NCBI GenBank assembly: GCA_024235735.1
Contig: JACKLU010000010.1
Span: 1 to 64,000 of the forward strand
Direction of reading: 5' to 3'
DNA length: 64,000 nt
DNA from: Burkholderiales bacterium
GTDB taxonomy: Bacteria > Pseudomonadota > Gammaproteobacteria > Burkholderiales > Nitrosomonadaceae
The position numbers and the translations under genes are program-made. Numbering within the stretch: position 1 is the stretch's first letter; each line of letters starts with the position of its first letter. The notes beneath the pieces are model-generated. The model searched no databases, was not told where the DNA came from, and saw only the letters and a list, made by a program, of their open reading frames with translations. Of the stretch, positions 43,628 to 53,343 are shown piece after piece.

Positions 43628-45583
43628 TCAGCTGTCGATCAATTGCTGATAAATCACCGGCAGCAAGTGAGAAAGGCGATCCGGCCGGGCCACGATTGCA
43701 TAACCGCTGCGGCCAAACAGGTAGGGAAAGTAATCGCGCGCCTTGTGGTCTATTGTGATTCCAAATACCGACAAACCGCTGCGCCGGGCCTCGATAATGG
43801 CTTGCCGGGTATCTTCGACACCATAGCGGCCTTCGTAATAATCCAGATCGTTCGGCTTGCCATCGGTCAGCAGCAGAATCAGGCGATGGCGTTCGGAGCG
43901 CTGGCTCAGAAGATGTTGCGTATGACGCAATGCCGCGCCCATGCGAGTGTAGTACCCGGGCTGCAATGCCGTGATACGTCGTAATATCCGGGCGTTAAAC
44001 GATTCATTAAAATCCTTGACGCGCGTTACGCGGACGTAATCGCGCTTGCGCGAAGTAAATGTGTAAACAGCAAATGTATCCCGGCATGTAGCCAGTCCTG
44101 TCGCAAGGGTAATCAGCGCTTCTTTTTCGATGTCGAGAATACGCCGCCCGCCTATCCAGCTGTCGGTCGACAAGGAAACATCCATTAAAATGGCGACGCT
44201 CAAATCACGCGCATGCTGCCGCGCATCGAGATATATCCGGTCCGAACCGCTGCCATTCGCGAACATGTCACACTGCGCGCGCACCAACGCATCCATATCG
44301 AGTTCAGCGCCATCCAATTGATAACGAAGTATTTCCCGCTTTGGCCGCAGCGCCTCGAATTGACGGCGGATTTTACGAAAACGTTTTCTGGCCTGAAGAT
44401 CAGGTTCCCAGTGTTCAACACCTTCCGTGGCGCGTTGAAAAATAATCCGGCATTGCCGGTCATGATACTGCCTGCGCCTGAAATCCCATTCCGGATAAGC
44501 CAGCTCGGAAATTAACACCGCCGGATTGACATCGTCCGGTGATAAATCCAAATCAAACTTCAACCGTGTTGCGGCGCGTTGCGCATGGGGGCTGAGCGTG
44601 ATTTCCTCGAGCGCTTTCGCGGCCTCTCTGGCTGCGTCCGCATCATCGTCCTGCACGGCGCGATTGACGTTCACCATTTCCGACCAGCTCATCAATTTCT
44701 CGAAACGGTTCAATAGTAACGGGTCCTCACGCATGCTTTGATCCTGTTTTTCCCGTCGGCTTTTCTTCTGGTGCTGTCTCTCATCGGTTTCCTCGCTAGA
44801 ACCGATTCCATCATCGAGTGCGTCCGGCCTGGCATTCTCCGGCTTCACGAAAGTATGGATCGCGCCCCATAAAGGCACCGGTAGAAAAGTACGGTAATGC
44901 CGGGTGGCTTGCCAGCGCGAAAATTCGGGCACATGGTGTCGAATGGCGCGCAGAAAGTCACTGCCGAGAACATCTGCGCAGATTTGATGGCACAACAGCG
45001 CCTGAATCACAGTCTCGATAGCCTGTTCCTCGAGTGTTAGCACGCGCTGCGGCCGCTGATCCCAAATGGCGGCGCCGAGATTGCGGTAAGCAGGCGCCAA
45101 ACCTGGGTAGCGCTGACAGACATTAACACTCGTCCAGTAGGCCCGGTGTAAAAATGCCAGATCAGCTTGCAGGGGATCGGTGTATTCGGTTTGCAATGGA
45201 CAATTGAGATCATGCGCCGTGGCGAAAAATGCGGCGAGCCAGAAATAGTGCTGCCGATTAAGACGGCTATCCGGAAAGTACCCCAACGTTTCGGGCAGAA
45301 GCATGCGTTCCGCATTACATTCAATCCGAGCGAGCGATTCATGCATTAAGCCAAGCCGCTGACGCAATGTCAGTCGATGTTCCGACGACTGTGGCGTTCC
45401 CGCGATGATACCTACGCCGGGTGCGCCACCCAATCCGCGAAAAAACACGCCGAGCGCAACACGCAGTTCATCCAGCGATACGGCTGCTTCCGGGTAAAAC
45501 CGGTAGCTGGCTGATTTGCCGACCATCCGGTGCCAGATACGGCCGGTCTGCTCTTCCAGTTCAGCGAGTTCAAGCCATTTCAT
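43628..45583 (-). CDS. norD: Nitric oxide reductase activation protein NorD
   Basis: This protein of about 651 residues has a C-terminal VWA domain with MIDAS DVSLSTDS, then YYTRMGAALRHTQHLL and LLTDGKPNDLDYYEGRYG. It works with NorQ in maturation of cytochrome-c nitric oxide reductase, probably iron insertion. I start at ATG 45583; the longer frame begins with TTG. It is the last gene of norCBQD. It is paralogous to CbbO. Confidence 0.93.
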   Translation of the reverse strand: MKWLELAELEEQTGRIWHRMVGKSASYRFYPEAAVSLDELRVALGVFFRGLGGAPGVGIIAGTPQSSEHRLTLRQRLGLMHESLARIECNAERMLLPETLGYFPDSRLNRQHYFWLAAFFATAHDLNCPLQTEYTDPLQADLAFLHRAYWTSVNVCQRYPGLAPAYRNLGAAIWDQRPQRVLTLEEQAIETVIQALLCHQICADVLGSDFLRAIRHHVPEFSRWQATRHYRTFLPVPLWGAIHTFVKPENARPDALDDGIGSSEETDERQHQKKSRREKQDQSMREDPLLLNRFEKLMSWSEMVNVNRAVQDDDADAAREAAKALEEITLSPHAQRAATRLKFDLDLSPDDVNPAVLISELAYPEWDFRRRQYHDRQCRIIFQRATEGVEHWEPDLQARKRFRKIRRQFEALRPKREILRYQLDGAELDMDALVRAQCDMFANGSGSDRIYLDARQHARDLSVAILMDVSLSTDSWIGGRRILDIEKEALITLATGLATCRDTFAVYTFTSRKRDYVRVTRVKDFNESFNARILRRITALQPGYYTRMGAALRHTQHLLSQRSERHRLILLLTDGKPNDLDYYEGRYGVEDTRQAIIEARRSGLSVFGITIDHKARDYFPYLFGRSGYAIVARPDRLSHLLPVIYQQLIDS

Positions 45584-45585
45584 TG

Positions 45586-46422
45586 TCAACCGAAAGCCGC
45601 ATGAATCAGCTCCCGTAATCCCTGCATGACGTCAGAATCATCACACAAAGGCTCCACCAGCGCCGCATCTGCCGCCTGATGGGGATCAATGCCATGCTGC
45701 ATCAATGTGGCGCAATAAATCAGCAGACGCGTTGACACCACTTCTTCCAGATCAACGTCCTTCAACGCACGCAATCGTTGCGCCAGATTGACCAAGGGAA
45801 CACATTGGGATTCAGGTAAACCACTTTCGGCGGCAATAATCTGGGCTTCAATTCCGGGTGGCGGGAAATCGAAACTGATGGAAACAAAGCGCTGGCGCGT
45901 GCTGGGTTTCAAGGATTTCAAAATATTCTGATACCCGGGATTATAAGACGCTACCAGCATGAATGACTGCGGCGCCTGCAACAGCTCTCCGGTACGTTCC
46001 AACGGCAAAATTCTGCGGTCATCCGTCAATGGATGCAGCACAACCGTTACATCCTTGCGCGCCTCGACAACTTCATCAAGATAGCAGATGCCCCCCTCGC
46101 GCACAGCGCGTGTCAATGGGCCATCCACCCATCGTGTTTCACCGCCCTGCAATAGATAGCGTCCGGTTAAATCCGCAGCAGTCAGATCGTCATGGCAGGA
46201 AACCGTGTGCAGCGGCCTGTTCAGACGCGCGGCCATATGCATGACAAACCGGGTTTTGCCGCAACCGGTCGGTCCTTTGATCAGCAACGGCAAACCTTTG
46301 CGGTAAGCCGCTTCAAACAATGCGCATTCATTGCCTGACGGACGGTAAAATGGAATACATTCCGCATCCGTCCGGTCAGGTGTCTTACCGGGTTTCGTCT
46401 GATTGGTATTGTTATCGATCAT
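45586..46422 (-). CDS. norQ: Nitric oxide reductase accessory ATPase NorQ
   Basis: This 278-residue MoxR-type AAA+ ATPase has [13 protein letters not shown] (Walker A), [14 protein letters not shown] (Walker B), SYNPGYQ and TRQRF. It lies 5 bp after norB and next to norD. It is closely similar to CbbQ at 22.5-23.3 kb; gene neighbours decide which is which. Confidence 0.93.
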   Translation of the reverse strand: MIDNNTNQTKPGKTPDRTDAECIPFYRPSGNECALFEAAYRKGLPLLIKGPTGCGKTRFVMHMAARLNRPLHTVSCHDDLTAADLTGRYLLQGGETRWVDGPLTRAVREGGICYLDEVVEARKDVTVVLHPLTDDRRILPLERTGELLQAPQSFMLVASYNPGYQNILKSLKPSTRQRFVSISFDFPPPGIEAQIIAAESGLPESQCVPLVNLAQRLRALKDVDLEEVVSTRLLIYCATLMQHGIDPHQAADAALVEPLCDDSDVMQGLRELIHAAFG

Positions 46423-46427
46423 CGCGA

Positions 46428-47762
46428 TCAGTGCGCGTGCTTTGTCGCTACAGTCTGCTCACGCACCGGCCCCAGTGCCGAATAAATAAACATCAGCGCG
46501 CCGATGATAAAAAACACCCCAGCCCCCAAACGCAACCAATAAAACAATTCGATTTGCGACTGTACCTGCATGTAACCCATATTCAGCACCCGTTGCAGGT
46601 GTGTTTGCAGAACACCGGCAAATACCAGTGCAAACGTAATGCCGATCATGGCCGCGTTCATCAGCCAGAAACTCCATATATTCAACGTTTGATTGAAAGG
46701 TTGCACCTTGCGCAATGCGGGCAGCGCATAAGTGAAAAACGCCAGATTGAGCATCACATAGGCGCCGTAAAAAGCCAAATGCCCATGTGCGGCTGTCAGC
46801 TGCGTGCCATGCGTATAGAAATTGATCGATGGAAAACTATGCATCAATCCGAGTAATCCTGCGCCAATAAACGCCATAACCGGACAACCCAGACTCCAGA
46901 GAATGGCAGCTTTATTGGGATGATCCCGACCGCTCTTTTTGACCAGATAAAAAGCCCACAACATCATGGCGAAAAACGGCACGACTTCCAGGAAGGAGAA
47001 AATAATGCCGATCCAGTGCCAGTATTCCGGCGCGCCAATCCAGTAATAGTGATGGCCGGTGCCAAGCAGACCGCTGAACAAGGAAAATCCAACGATGACA
47101 TACAACCACTTTTCAATGACTTCGCGATCGACACCAGTCAGCTTAATCAGCAGGAATGCCAGCATCGCCGCCATGATGAGTTCCCATACCCCTTCCACCC
47201 ACACATGCACCACCCACCACCAGTACAGTTTGTCGACAGCAAGATTATCGGGATTGTAAAACGCAAACATGAAGAAAATCGCCGCACCCCATAAGCCCAG
47301 CAACAGTACTATGGATACCACCGTTTTACGGCCTTTCAATACGGTCATGGTGACATTGTAAATAAATATCAGGAAAGCAATAACCATCAGAATCTTGACC
47401 CAGAAAGGCTGCTCCAGAAATTCCCGTCCTTCGTGAACGCCTGAAAGATAACTGCCAACAGCAGCCAGCGCAGCAAAAACAAAAATACCCAATTGCAGCC
47501 AGGCCAGTTTAGGACTGTGGATCTCACGTTCGCTTTCTTCCGGAAGCAAAAAATAGCTGGCGCCAAAATAACCCAGCAGCAACCAGACCAGCAACGCATT
47601 GGTATGAATCATGCGAATGATATGAAAAGGCACTGATTCAGACAGAAAGTTAGGAAACACGTAGACAGAGCCTGCCAGGACACCGGCTAAGACCTGAATC
47701 AAAAACAAGGCAAGCGCCGCGATAAAGTAGGGAAAAGCAAGTGCCTGAGTGTGATATTTCAT
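46428..47762 (-). CDS. norB: Nitric oxide reductase catalytic subunit NorB
   Basis: This protein of about 444 residues has twelve membrane helices of the haem-copper oxidase superfamily. Haem and FeB ligands are visible in RMIHTNALLVWLLLGYFG, WVVHVWVEGVWELIMAA, GTGHHYYWIG and LTAAHGHLAFYGAYVMLN. It reduces NO to N2O. ATG 47762 follows GGAGGT by 6 nt and replaces the longer frame. In ammonia oxidisers the enzyme removes NO formed from hydroxylamine and nitrite. Confidence 0.96.
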   Translation of the reverse strand: MKYHTQALAFPYFIAALALFLIQVLAGVLAGSVYVFPNFLSESVPFHIIRMIHTNALLVWLLLGYFGASYFLLPEESEREIHSPKLAWLQLGIFVFAALAAVGSYLSGVHEGREFLEQPFWVKILMVIAFLIFIYNVTMTVLKGRKTVVSIVLLLGLWGAAIFFMFAFYNPDNLAVDKLYWWWVVHVWVEGVWELIMAAMLAFLLIKLTGVDREVIEKWLYVIVGFSLFSGLLGTGHHYYWIGAPEYWHWIGIIFSFLEVVPFFAMMLWAFYLVKKSGRDHPNKAAILWSLGCPVMAFIGAGLLGLMHSFPSINFYTHGTQLTAAHGHLAFYGAYVMLNLAFFTYALPALRKVQPFNQTLNIWSFWLMNAAMIGITFALVFAGVLQTHLQRVLNMGYMQVQSQIELFYWLRLGAGVFFIIGALMFIYSALGPVREQTVATKHAH

Positions 47763-47830
47763 TACCGTACCTCCAGTGAAACGTCTTGATCGATGAACTA
47801 GCCAGAAACCTGTTTGGAAAATACGAACGG

Positions 47831-48283
47831 CTACCCAGCAATACCGGGAGGCCAGCCAAGCGTATTGATGCGGCTGCTCCATTCAAGAAAATCGATCAGA
47901 TCGTCGAGCTCTTGTTCGGACAAGTTGAATTGCGGCATTTGTCGCCGCCCTTGCACGCCAGTCGGTTGGGCGCGCATCCAGGCCTTCAGTCCGGCACGCG
48001 CGCCTTCCGGGCTTTGGTTGCCACCGTAGCGGATCCAGACGTTGCCCAATTCCGGTGCAAAATACGCCCCCTCGCCCAGCAACGAATGGCAATTGATGCA
48101 GGAATGACGTTCCCAGACATGCTTGCCACGCACCACGGATTCCGTGAGCGTAGACTCATCGGTCGCCACATTCACCATGTAGAAATGTGTGTGAATGGTC
48201 AACCCTGTAAAAACAGCCAGAAAGAAAAACGAGCCGCCATAAAAAATGTTACGCGCGGCTGATTTGGTGAGATACTCGGCCAT
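47831..48283 (-). CDS. norC: Nitric oxide reductase cytochrome c subunit NorC
   Basis: This 150-residue protein has an N-terminal membrane anchor (IFYGGSFFFLAVFTGLTI) and one haem c motif, CINCH, in HSCINCHSLLGEGAYFAPEL. It has the axial Met in RRQMPQF and passes electrons to NorB. The ATG at 48283 with AGGAG is preferred to a TTG at 48313. It is the first gene of norCBQD. Confidence 0.95.
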   Translation of the reverse strand: MAEYLTKSAARNIFYGGSFFFLAVFTGLTIHTHFYMVNVATDESTLTESVVRGKHVWERHSCINCHSLLGEGAYFAPELGNVWIRYGGNQSPEGARAGLKAWMRAQPTGVQGRRQMPQFNLSEQELDDLIDFLEWSSRINTLGWPPGIAG

Positions 48284-48399
48284 GTGCGATGTTCTCCTTA
48301 AGTTGATACTCAAAAAAACCTTTTTGGCACATAGGGATTTTATCCATATTAATCATATGGATATGCCACTTTTCTTAAATCTGTAGCAAGTTTAACTTA

Positions 48400-48740
48400 A
48401 ACAAGCGAAGATGGAAAGGCACGCTCGGACGAAAGAGTGGAAATAAACATCAGCGCACCGATAATAAAAAAACACCCCGGTGCGTAAACGCAGCCAACCA
48501 AACAAAACAATTCGATTTGCGGCTGCATTTGCATGCAACCCATATTCAGCGCCGCCGAATCCGGTCGCATGAAAACCGCGATGGACAAACGCCTTTTTTG
48601 GCTTGGTATTGTCCGCAGATGCATTGAAAGTATCCTCAGTGACGCAATGGCTTTCATCCGTGCGGTAAAATTCGAACGCTTCTTCACAACACCCGACGAA
48701 CATTAAGATAAGGCTGAGTCACCGAACAGAACATGTTGGC
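48400..48740 (-). pseudogene. Mosaic of duplicated norB and PhnB-like scraps
   Basis: About 48440-48555 matches the 3' end of norB (46475-46590), reading NMGCMQMQPQIELF and FFIIGALMFI. About 48560-48610 resembles 42690-42730. About 48650-48740 matches the 5' end of the PhnB-like gene, reading FVGCCEEAFEFYRT. The pieces are joined in an order that does not exist in the source region. There is no functional product. Confidence 0.75.
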
Positions 48741-48986
48741 TCCGCCTTGTATTACGTGATTGAGGGGTGTTTTTATTGGGTGCAATGAGAAGATCCTGCT
48801 TATCCCGGATTACCCGGCAGAACAATAACAAATGGAAGCTATTAGAATAGATTGCTGCGCTATACCGTACGGGATGATTAAAAAAAGAAAAAACCGACAA
48901 AAATAAAACCATTTTCAGCTATATTTTAAACCAATGACCCGTTAAGCTGCTTACCAGCGCAACCATACCTCTTGCTATGCCTTGCC

Positions 48987-49712
48987 ATGCTGAAACCCGT
49001 CCATCACCTGCCCGTTAGAATATTACCGCAACCGGATGAAACGACTTGCGGTCCGACCTGCCTGCATGCCATTTATGACTATTGGGGAAAAACGGATGCG
49101 CTGGATGAAATTATTTCCCGCACGCGCAAACTTGAAAGTGGCTCAGGGACTTTCGATGTTTTTCTGGCCTGCGATGCGCTGCGTCGCGGTTTCCAGGCAA
49201 CGATCTACACCTATAATCTGATGATTTTTGATCCATCCTGGTTCACCCCCGGCATTGACATTGCCGAACGGTTGCGCCTTCAGAGTGCGGCAAAAACGGA
49301 TCGCAGACTGCGCTATGTCACCAAAGGTTATTTGGAATTTCTGGCTGCGGGTGGGCGTCTTCGATTCCTTGATCTTTCCCGCCGGCTGATTCATGGTTTG
49401 CTACGGCGCGGATTGCCGATTTTAACCGGATTGAGTTCGACGTTCCTGTATCGCGTGGCGCGTGAACACGGCCCGGACGATACACCGGACGACATACGCG
49501 GCGCACCTGCCGGACATTTCGTTATTATCTCGGGCTACAACCGCAACAAACGTACGCTGTTGATCAACGATCCCTATGGCCCGAATCAGGAATACTGGTG
49601 TAATATCGATCGCGTTATCAACGCCATTTTACTCGGTATTGTGACGTATGACTCCAATCTACTGGTGATTCATCCACCCAATGCAAACAGCCAGTATCCC
49701 AGGGAACAGTTA
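48987..49712 (+). CDS. C39-like cysteine peptidase domain protein
   Basis: This protein of about 242 residues has a papain-like/C39 fold. The catalytic Cys region is LPQPDETTCGPTCLHAIYDYWG (residues 13-34), His lies in GAPAGHFVIISGY and Asp in LLINDPYGPNQEYW. No transport domain is attached. The ATG at 48987 is chosen over a TTG at 48972. It overlaps the ATP-grasp gene at ATGA. It could cleave a peptide or transfer an acyl group in the pathway of its operon. Confidence 0.8.
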
Positions 49713-51184
49713 TGAATCAACTCATCGTTGTCAACAATCCGCAGCAGTGGCCACTGAAAATTCCTGATATCCCCGTCGTGTCGGCCAGAGAATATCTGAC
49801 TAATCCGGCGTATGATGGGCATCTTCGAACACGCGTGTTCAATCTGTGCAAATCCTACCGTTATCAGAGTATCGGCTATTATGTTTCACTGCTTGCCGAA
49901 GCGCGTGGACATAAACCCCTGCCGCAGATCAACGCGATAGAAGATATCCAATCACCCGGATTGGCAAGGCTGCTGGTTGAAGATCTTGAGGCGCTCATAC
50001 AGAAATCTCTTGCAGCAATCAAGTCCGGGCAGTTCGAGCTGAGTATTTATTTTGGTCGCAACATCGCAAAACATTACGACAAATTAAGCCGTCAACTGTT
50101 TCACCTTCTGCGCGCACCCTTGTTGCGCGCCTATTTTGAGCGTCACGGCGATGAATGGCGCATGCGCACGATAAAAATTATCGCCGCCAATGATATACCC
50201 GTGCAGCATCAGGATTTTGTCGTACAGGCCGCCAAGGATTATTTTTCAAAACGCAAACCATGGCGGCTAAAAACGATCCTCCCTCGTTACGATCTGGCGA
50301 TTCTGCACGATCCGGACAATCCGGAGCCACCTTCCAACGTCAGGGCCATGAAGTATTTTGAAAAAGCAGCCGAGAGTCTGGGCATGCGCGTGGAATTTAT
50401 TACGCGAAGTGACATAAACCATTTAGCGGAATTCGATGCTCTGTTTATTCGCGACACCACGTTCGTCAATCACTATACCTACCGATTTTCACGCCATGCC
50501 GCCGCGGAAGGGTTAACGGTCATCGATGACCCCGACTCCATCCTGAAATGCAATAACAAAGTTTATCTTGCCGAACTGCTGACTCGCCACAGGATTCCTG
50601 TACCCAAAACCATTCTTGTGCACAGACACAATCTGGAGCAGGTGATTCCATCGCTTGATTTGCCCTGCGTACTCAAACAACCCGACAGTTCATTTTCCTT
50701 GGGCGTAGTCAAAGTGACAACGAAAGCGGAATTGCGACAAACGGTCGGGCAGCTGCTCGAAAAATCCGAACTTATCGTGGCGCAGGAATACTTACCGACC
50801 GAATTCGACTGGCGCGTCGGCATTCTTGACCGCCGCCCATTATTCGTCTGTAAATATTTTATGGCGCCCGGGCATTGGCAGATTATCAAACATAATCAAC
50901 AGGCGGATGATTATGTTGAAGGTCTGACGCAGGCAATTCCACTGGATGAAGCGCCGCGGAAAGTGGTGCAACTGGCACTGAAAGCAGCCAACCTGATTGG
51001 CGATGGTTTCTACGGTGTTGATATTAAGCAAACCGGAAGACGTTGTTATGTCATCGAAATTAATGACAATCCCAATGTTGATGCGGGTAACGAAGACGGT
51101 ATCCTAAAAAATGCACTGTATCACCAGATTATGAATGTATTTTTGCACCGGATCGAAGCGCGCAAGAATGGAGCGCAGCGGTGA
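49712..51184 (+). CDS. RimK-like ATP-grasp ligase with N-terminal extension
   Basis: This 490-residue protein ends in an ATP-grasp domain (about residues 285-480): CVLKQPDSSFSLGVVKV, LIVAQEYLPTEFDWRVGILD, and the Mg-binding VIEINDNPNVDAGNEDG. The first 190 or so residues form a RimK-associated domain. Such ligases join an amino acid or peptide to a carboxylate through an acyl phosphate. It is translationally coupled on both sides (ATGA and GTGA overlaps). Confidence 0.85.
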   Translation: MNQLIVVNNPQQWPLKIPDIPVVSAREYLTNPAYDGHLRTRVFNLCKSYRYQSIGYYVSLLAEARGHKPLPQINAIEDIQSPGLARLLVEDLEALIQKSLAAIKSGQFELSIYFGRNIAKHYDKLSRQLFHLLRAPLLRAYFERHGDEWRMRTIKIIAANDIPVQHQDFVVQAAKDYFSKRKPWRLKTILPRYDLAILHDPDNPEPPSNVRAMKYFEKAAESLGMRVEFITRSDINHLAEFDALFIRDTTFVNHYTYRFSRHAAAEGLTVIDDPDSILKCNNKVYLAELLTRHRIPVPKTILVHRHNLEQVIPSLDLPCVLKQPDSSFSLGVVKVTTKAELRQTVGQLLEKSELIVAQEYLPTEFDWRVGILDRRPLFVCKYFMAPGHWQIIKHNQQADDYVEGLTQAIPLDEAPRKVVQLALKAANLIGDGFYGVDIKQTGRRCYVIEINDNPNVDAGNEDGILKNALYHQIMNVFLHRIEARKNGAQR

Positions 51185-52422
51185 AAACCCCGCTTTCTGC
51201 TTTTTCCGGCTATGGCATCGAGCTGGAATACATGATCGTTGACCGCGACACACTTTCGGTTCTGCCTGTCGCCGATCAACTGCTGCATTCACTCTCCGGT
51301 CAATGGATTTCCGAAGTCAAAAGTGACAAGCTGGCCTGGTCTAATGAAATTGTGCTGCATCTGATCGAGTTAAAAAACGCAAACCCGGAATTTTGTCTTG
51401 AGATCCTGCCTCCCTTGTTCCAGAACGAAGTCAAACGCATCAACGCGCAACTCGAATCCATGCAGGCCCGGTTGATGCCTTCCGCCATGCACCCTTGGAT
51501 GAATCCTGTCGTTGAAACACAACTGTGGTGTCACGATAATGCCGATATTTATCGAACTTACGATCGTATTTTTGATTGCAAGCGTCACGGCTGGGCCAAT
51601 CTGCAAAGCATGCACTTTAATCTGCCTTTCGCTGATGACGCGGAATTCAGCCGTCTGCATGCAGCCATCCGGCTGGTGCTGCCGATCCTGCCAGCGTTGA
51701 CCGCCAGTTCGCCGGTTGCCAGCGGTCGCTACAGCGGTTTCATGGATTTCAGAATGGAAAACTATCGCACACACCAAATAAAAATCCCCGCATCAATGGG
51801 AAAAGTAATCCCGGACACTGTGATCAGCCGGAATACATACCAGCAAAGAATTCTGGCTCCCATGTATCGGGAAATCGATAATTATGATCCGGATGGCGTG
51901 CTGCGACATGAATGGCTTAACGTACGTGGCGCCGTTGCGCGGTTCGATCGCAATGCCATTGAGATCCGTGTCATGGACGTGCAGGAATGCCCTTATGCGG
52001 ATCTGGCTATTGCGGTAGTCTTAATGAATATTATAAAGGCGCTTTACGATCAGAAAACATCAATACTCACCCAACAACAAACCATCAGTACGGACAGTCT
52101 GGTCCGCATCCTGCGCAACTGTATCCGGGATGCCGAACAGGCCATGATCATTGACCGTGAATATCTGGAATTATTTGGCTTCACGGCTGGCGACTGTGAA
52201 GCAGGCGAGCTTTGGTTCCACCTGTTTACAACATTGATACCGGCGAAAACAAGACAATCCGATATCTGGAAAACAGCTTTTGCTACGCTGTTTGAGCAGG
52301 GCCCACTGGCGCGCCGCATTCTGCGCGCATTGCGTAACGATTTCCGCCGGGAAAATCTGGCAGTGGTTTACCGCGAGCTATGCGATTGCTTGAAGGACGG
52401 TCGTATGTTTTCAACAGTCTGA
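51181..52422 (+). CDS. GCS2-type carboxylate-amine ligase
   Basis: This 413-residue member of the glutamate-cysteine ligase 2 (YbdK-like) family starts GYGIELEYMIVDRDTLSV and contains SMHFNLPFADD, MDFRMENYRTHQIKIPASMG and AIEIRVMDVQECP. These enzymes form gamma-glutamyl or similar amide bonds. The GTG start overlaps the ATP-grasp stop. The substrate is not evident, and glutathione synthesis is unlikely given the unusual partners. Confidence 0.85.
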   Translation: MKTPLSAFSGYGIELEYMIVDRDTLSVLPVADQLLHSLSGQWISEVKSDKLAWSNEIVLHLIELKNANPEFCLEILPPLFQNEVKRINAQLESMQARLMPSAMHPWMNPVVETQLWCHDNADIYRTYDRIFDCKRHGWANLQSMHFNLPFADDAEFSRLHAAIRLVLPILPALTASSPVASGRYSGFMDFRMENYRTHQIKIPASMGKVIPDTVISRNTYQQRILAPMYREIDNYDPDGVLRHEWLNVRGAVARFDRNAIEIRVMDVQECPYADLAIAVVLMNIIKALYDQKTSILTQQQTISTDSLVRILRNCIRDAEQAMIIDREYLELFGFTAGDCEAGELWFHLFTTLIPAKTRQSDIWKTAFATLFEQGPLARRILRALRNDFRRENLAVVYRELCDCLKDGRMFSTV

Positions 52423-52452
52423 CAGAAACAGAGTAAAACGCAGGAATGTAAT

Positions 52453-53160
52453 ATGCATGCCCGTTTTATCATCAGCTGCGAACATGGCGGGAATCAGATT
52501 CCGGATGACTATCGGCTGCTTTTCCGCGGATATGAATCCTTGCTTGGCAGTCACCGGGGACTGGATTCTGGCGCATTGCAACTGGCGAACGCACTAGCCG
52601 AGCGCCTCGGCGCAACATTATTTACCGCCACGATCAGTCGCCTGCTTGTCGATCTGAACCGCTCCATCCATCATCCGCATCTATTTTCTGAAGTAACACG
52701 CACTTTGTCGTCGAATGCCCGGCAGGAAATTCTGGCGCGCTATTACTATCCTTACCGTAACACCGTGGAAACTGCCATTACTGAAGCGATCCAGCATCGC
52801 AACCGCGTGATTCATATATCCGCACACAGCTTTACACCGATATTTAACGGCAAGTTACGTCGAGCTGATATCGGCTTGCTGTATGATCCATCAAAACCTC
52901 TGGAACGCACGTTATGCCATGACTGGCAGAAAGCCCTAAAAAAAACTGCGCCGAGCCTCAGGATTCGGCGTAACTACCCTTATTCGGGTAACGCCGATGG
53001 CTTTACAACATACCTGCGGCAAAGATTTCCGGTAAACCATTACGCAGGCATCGAACTGGAAGTCAACCAAAAATATTTCTTTACTGAACAGGTCAGGTGG
53101 CCTGCGGTGCGCAGTACGATTCTCGATACGCTGTTGAAATCCACGCAAACATACCGCTGA
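52453..53160 (+). CDS. N-formylglutamate amidohydrolase family protein
   Basis: This 235-residue protein starts FIISCEHGGNQIPDDYRLLF and contains VDLNRSIHHP, VIHISAHSFTPI and AGIELEVNQKYF, the metal-binding pattern of the FGase family. The family hydrolyses N-formylglutamate or related N-acyl amino acids. It closes the four-gene operon, 30 bp after the GCS2 gene. No histidine-degradation gene is present, so a role in that pathway is unlikely. Confidence 0.85.
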   Translation: MHARFIISCEHGGNQIPDDYRLLFRGYESLLGSHRGLDSGALQLANALAERLGATLFTATISRLLVDLNRSIHHPHLFSEVTRTLSSNARQEILARYYYPYRNTVETAITEAIQHRNRVIHISAHSFTPIFNGKLRRADIGLLYDPSKPLERTLCHDWQKALKKTAPSLRIRRNYPYSGNADGFTTYLRQRFPVNHYAGIELEVNQKYFFTEQVRWPAVRSTILDTLLKSTQTYR

Positions 53161-53343
53161 AGTCTCAGAATTTTAAACAGAAACGGGTAACACAGCATGG
53201 CGCTGATATATGAAGAAATACTCTTTACGTGTAACTGCGCATTATGGCTACGCAGAACGATAGACAATCTGTAAGGCGAATGCTTGAAAATCCGGTTTCT
53301 TGAGGTGCCCTGAAGGTGATTAGAAGCGATTAAATCCAATTAG

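Noticed and set aside
46428..47882. Longer norB start at 47882
   Set aside because: The first 40 residues have no match to NorB and lack a ribosome site. ATG 47762 has GGAGGT upstream.
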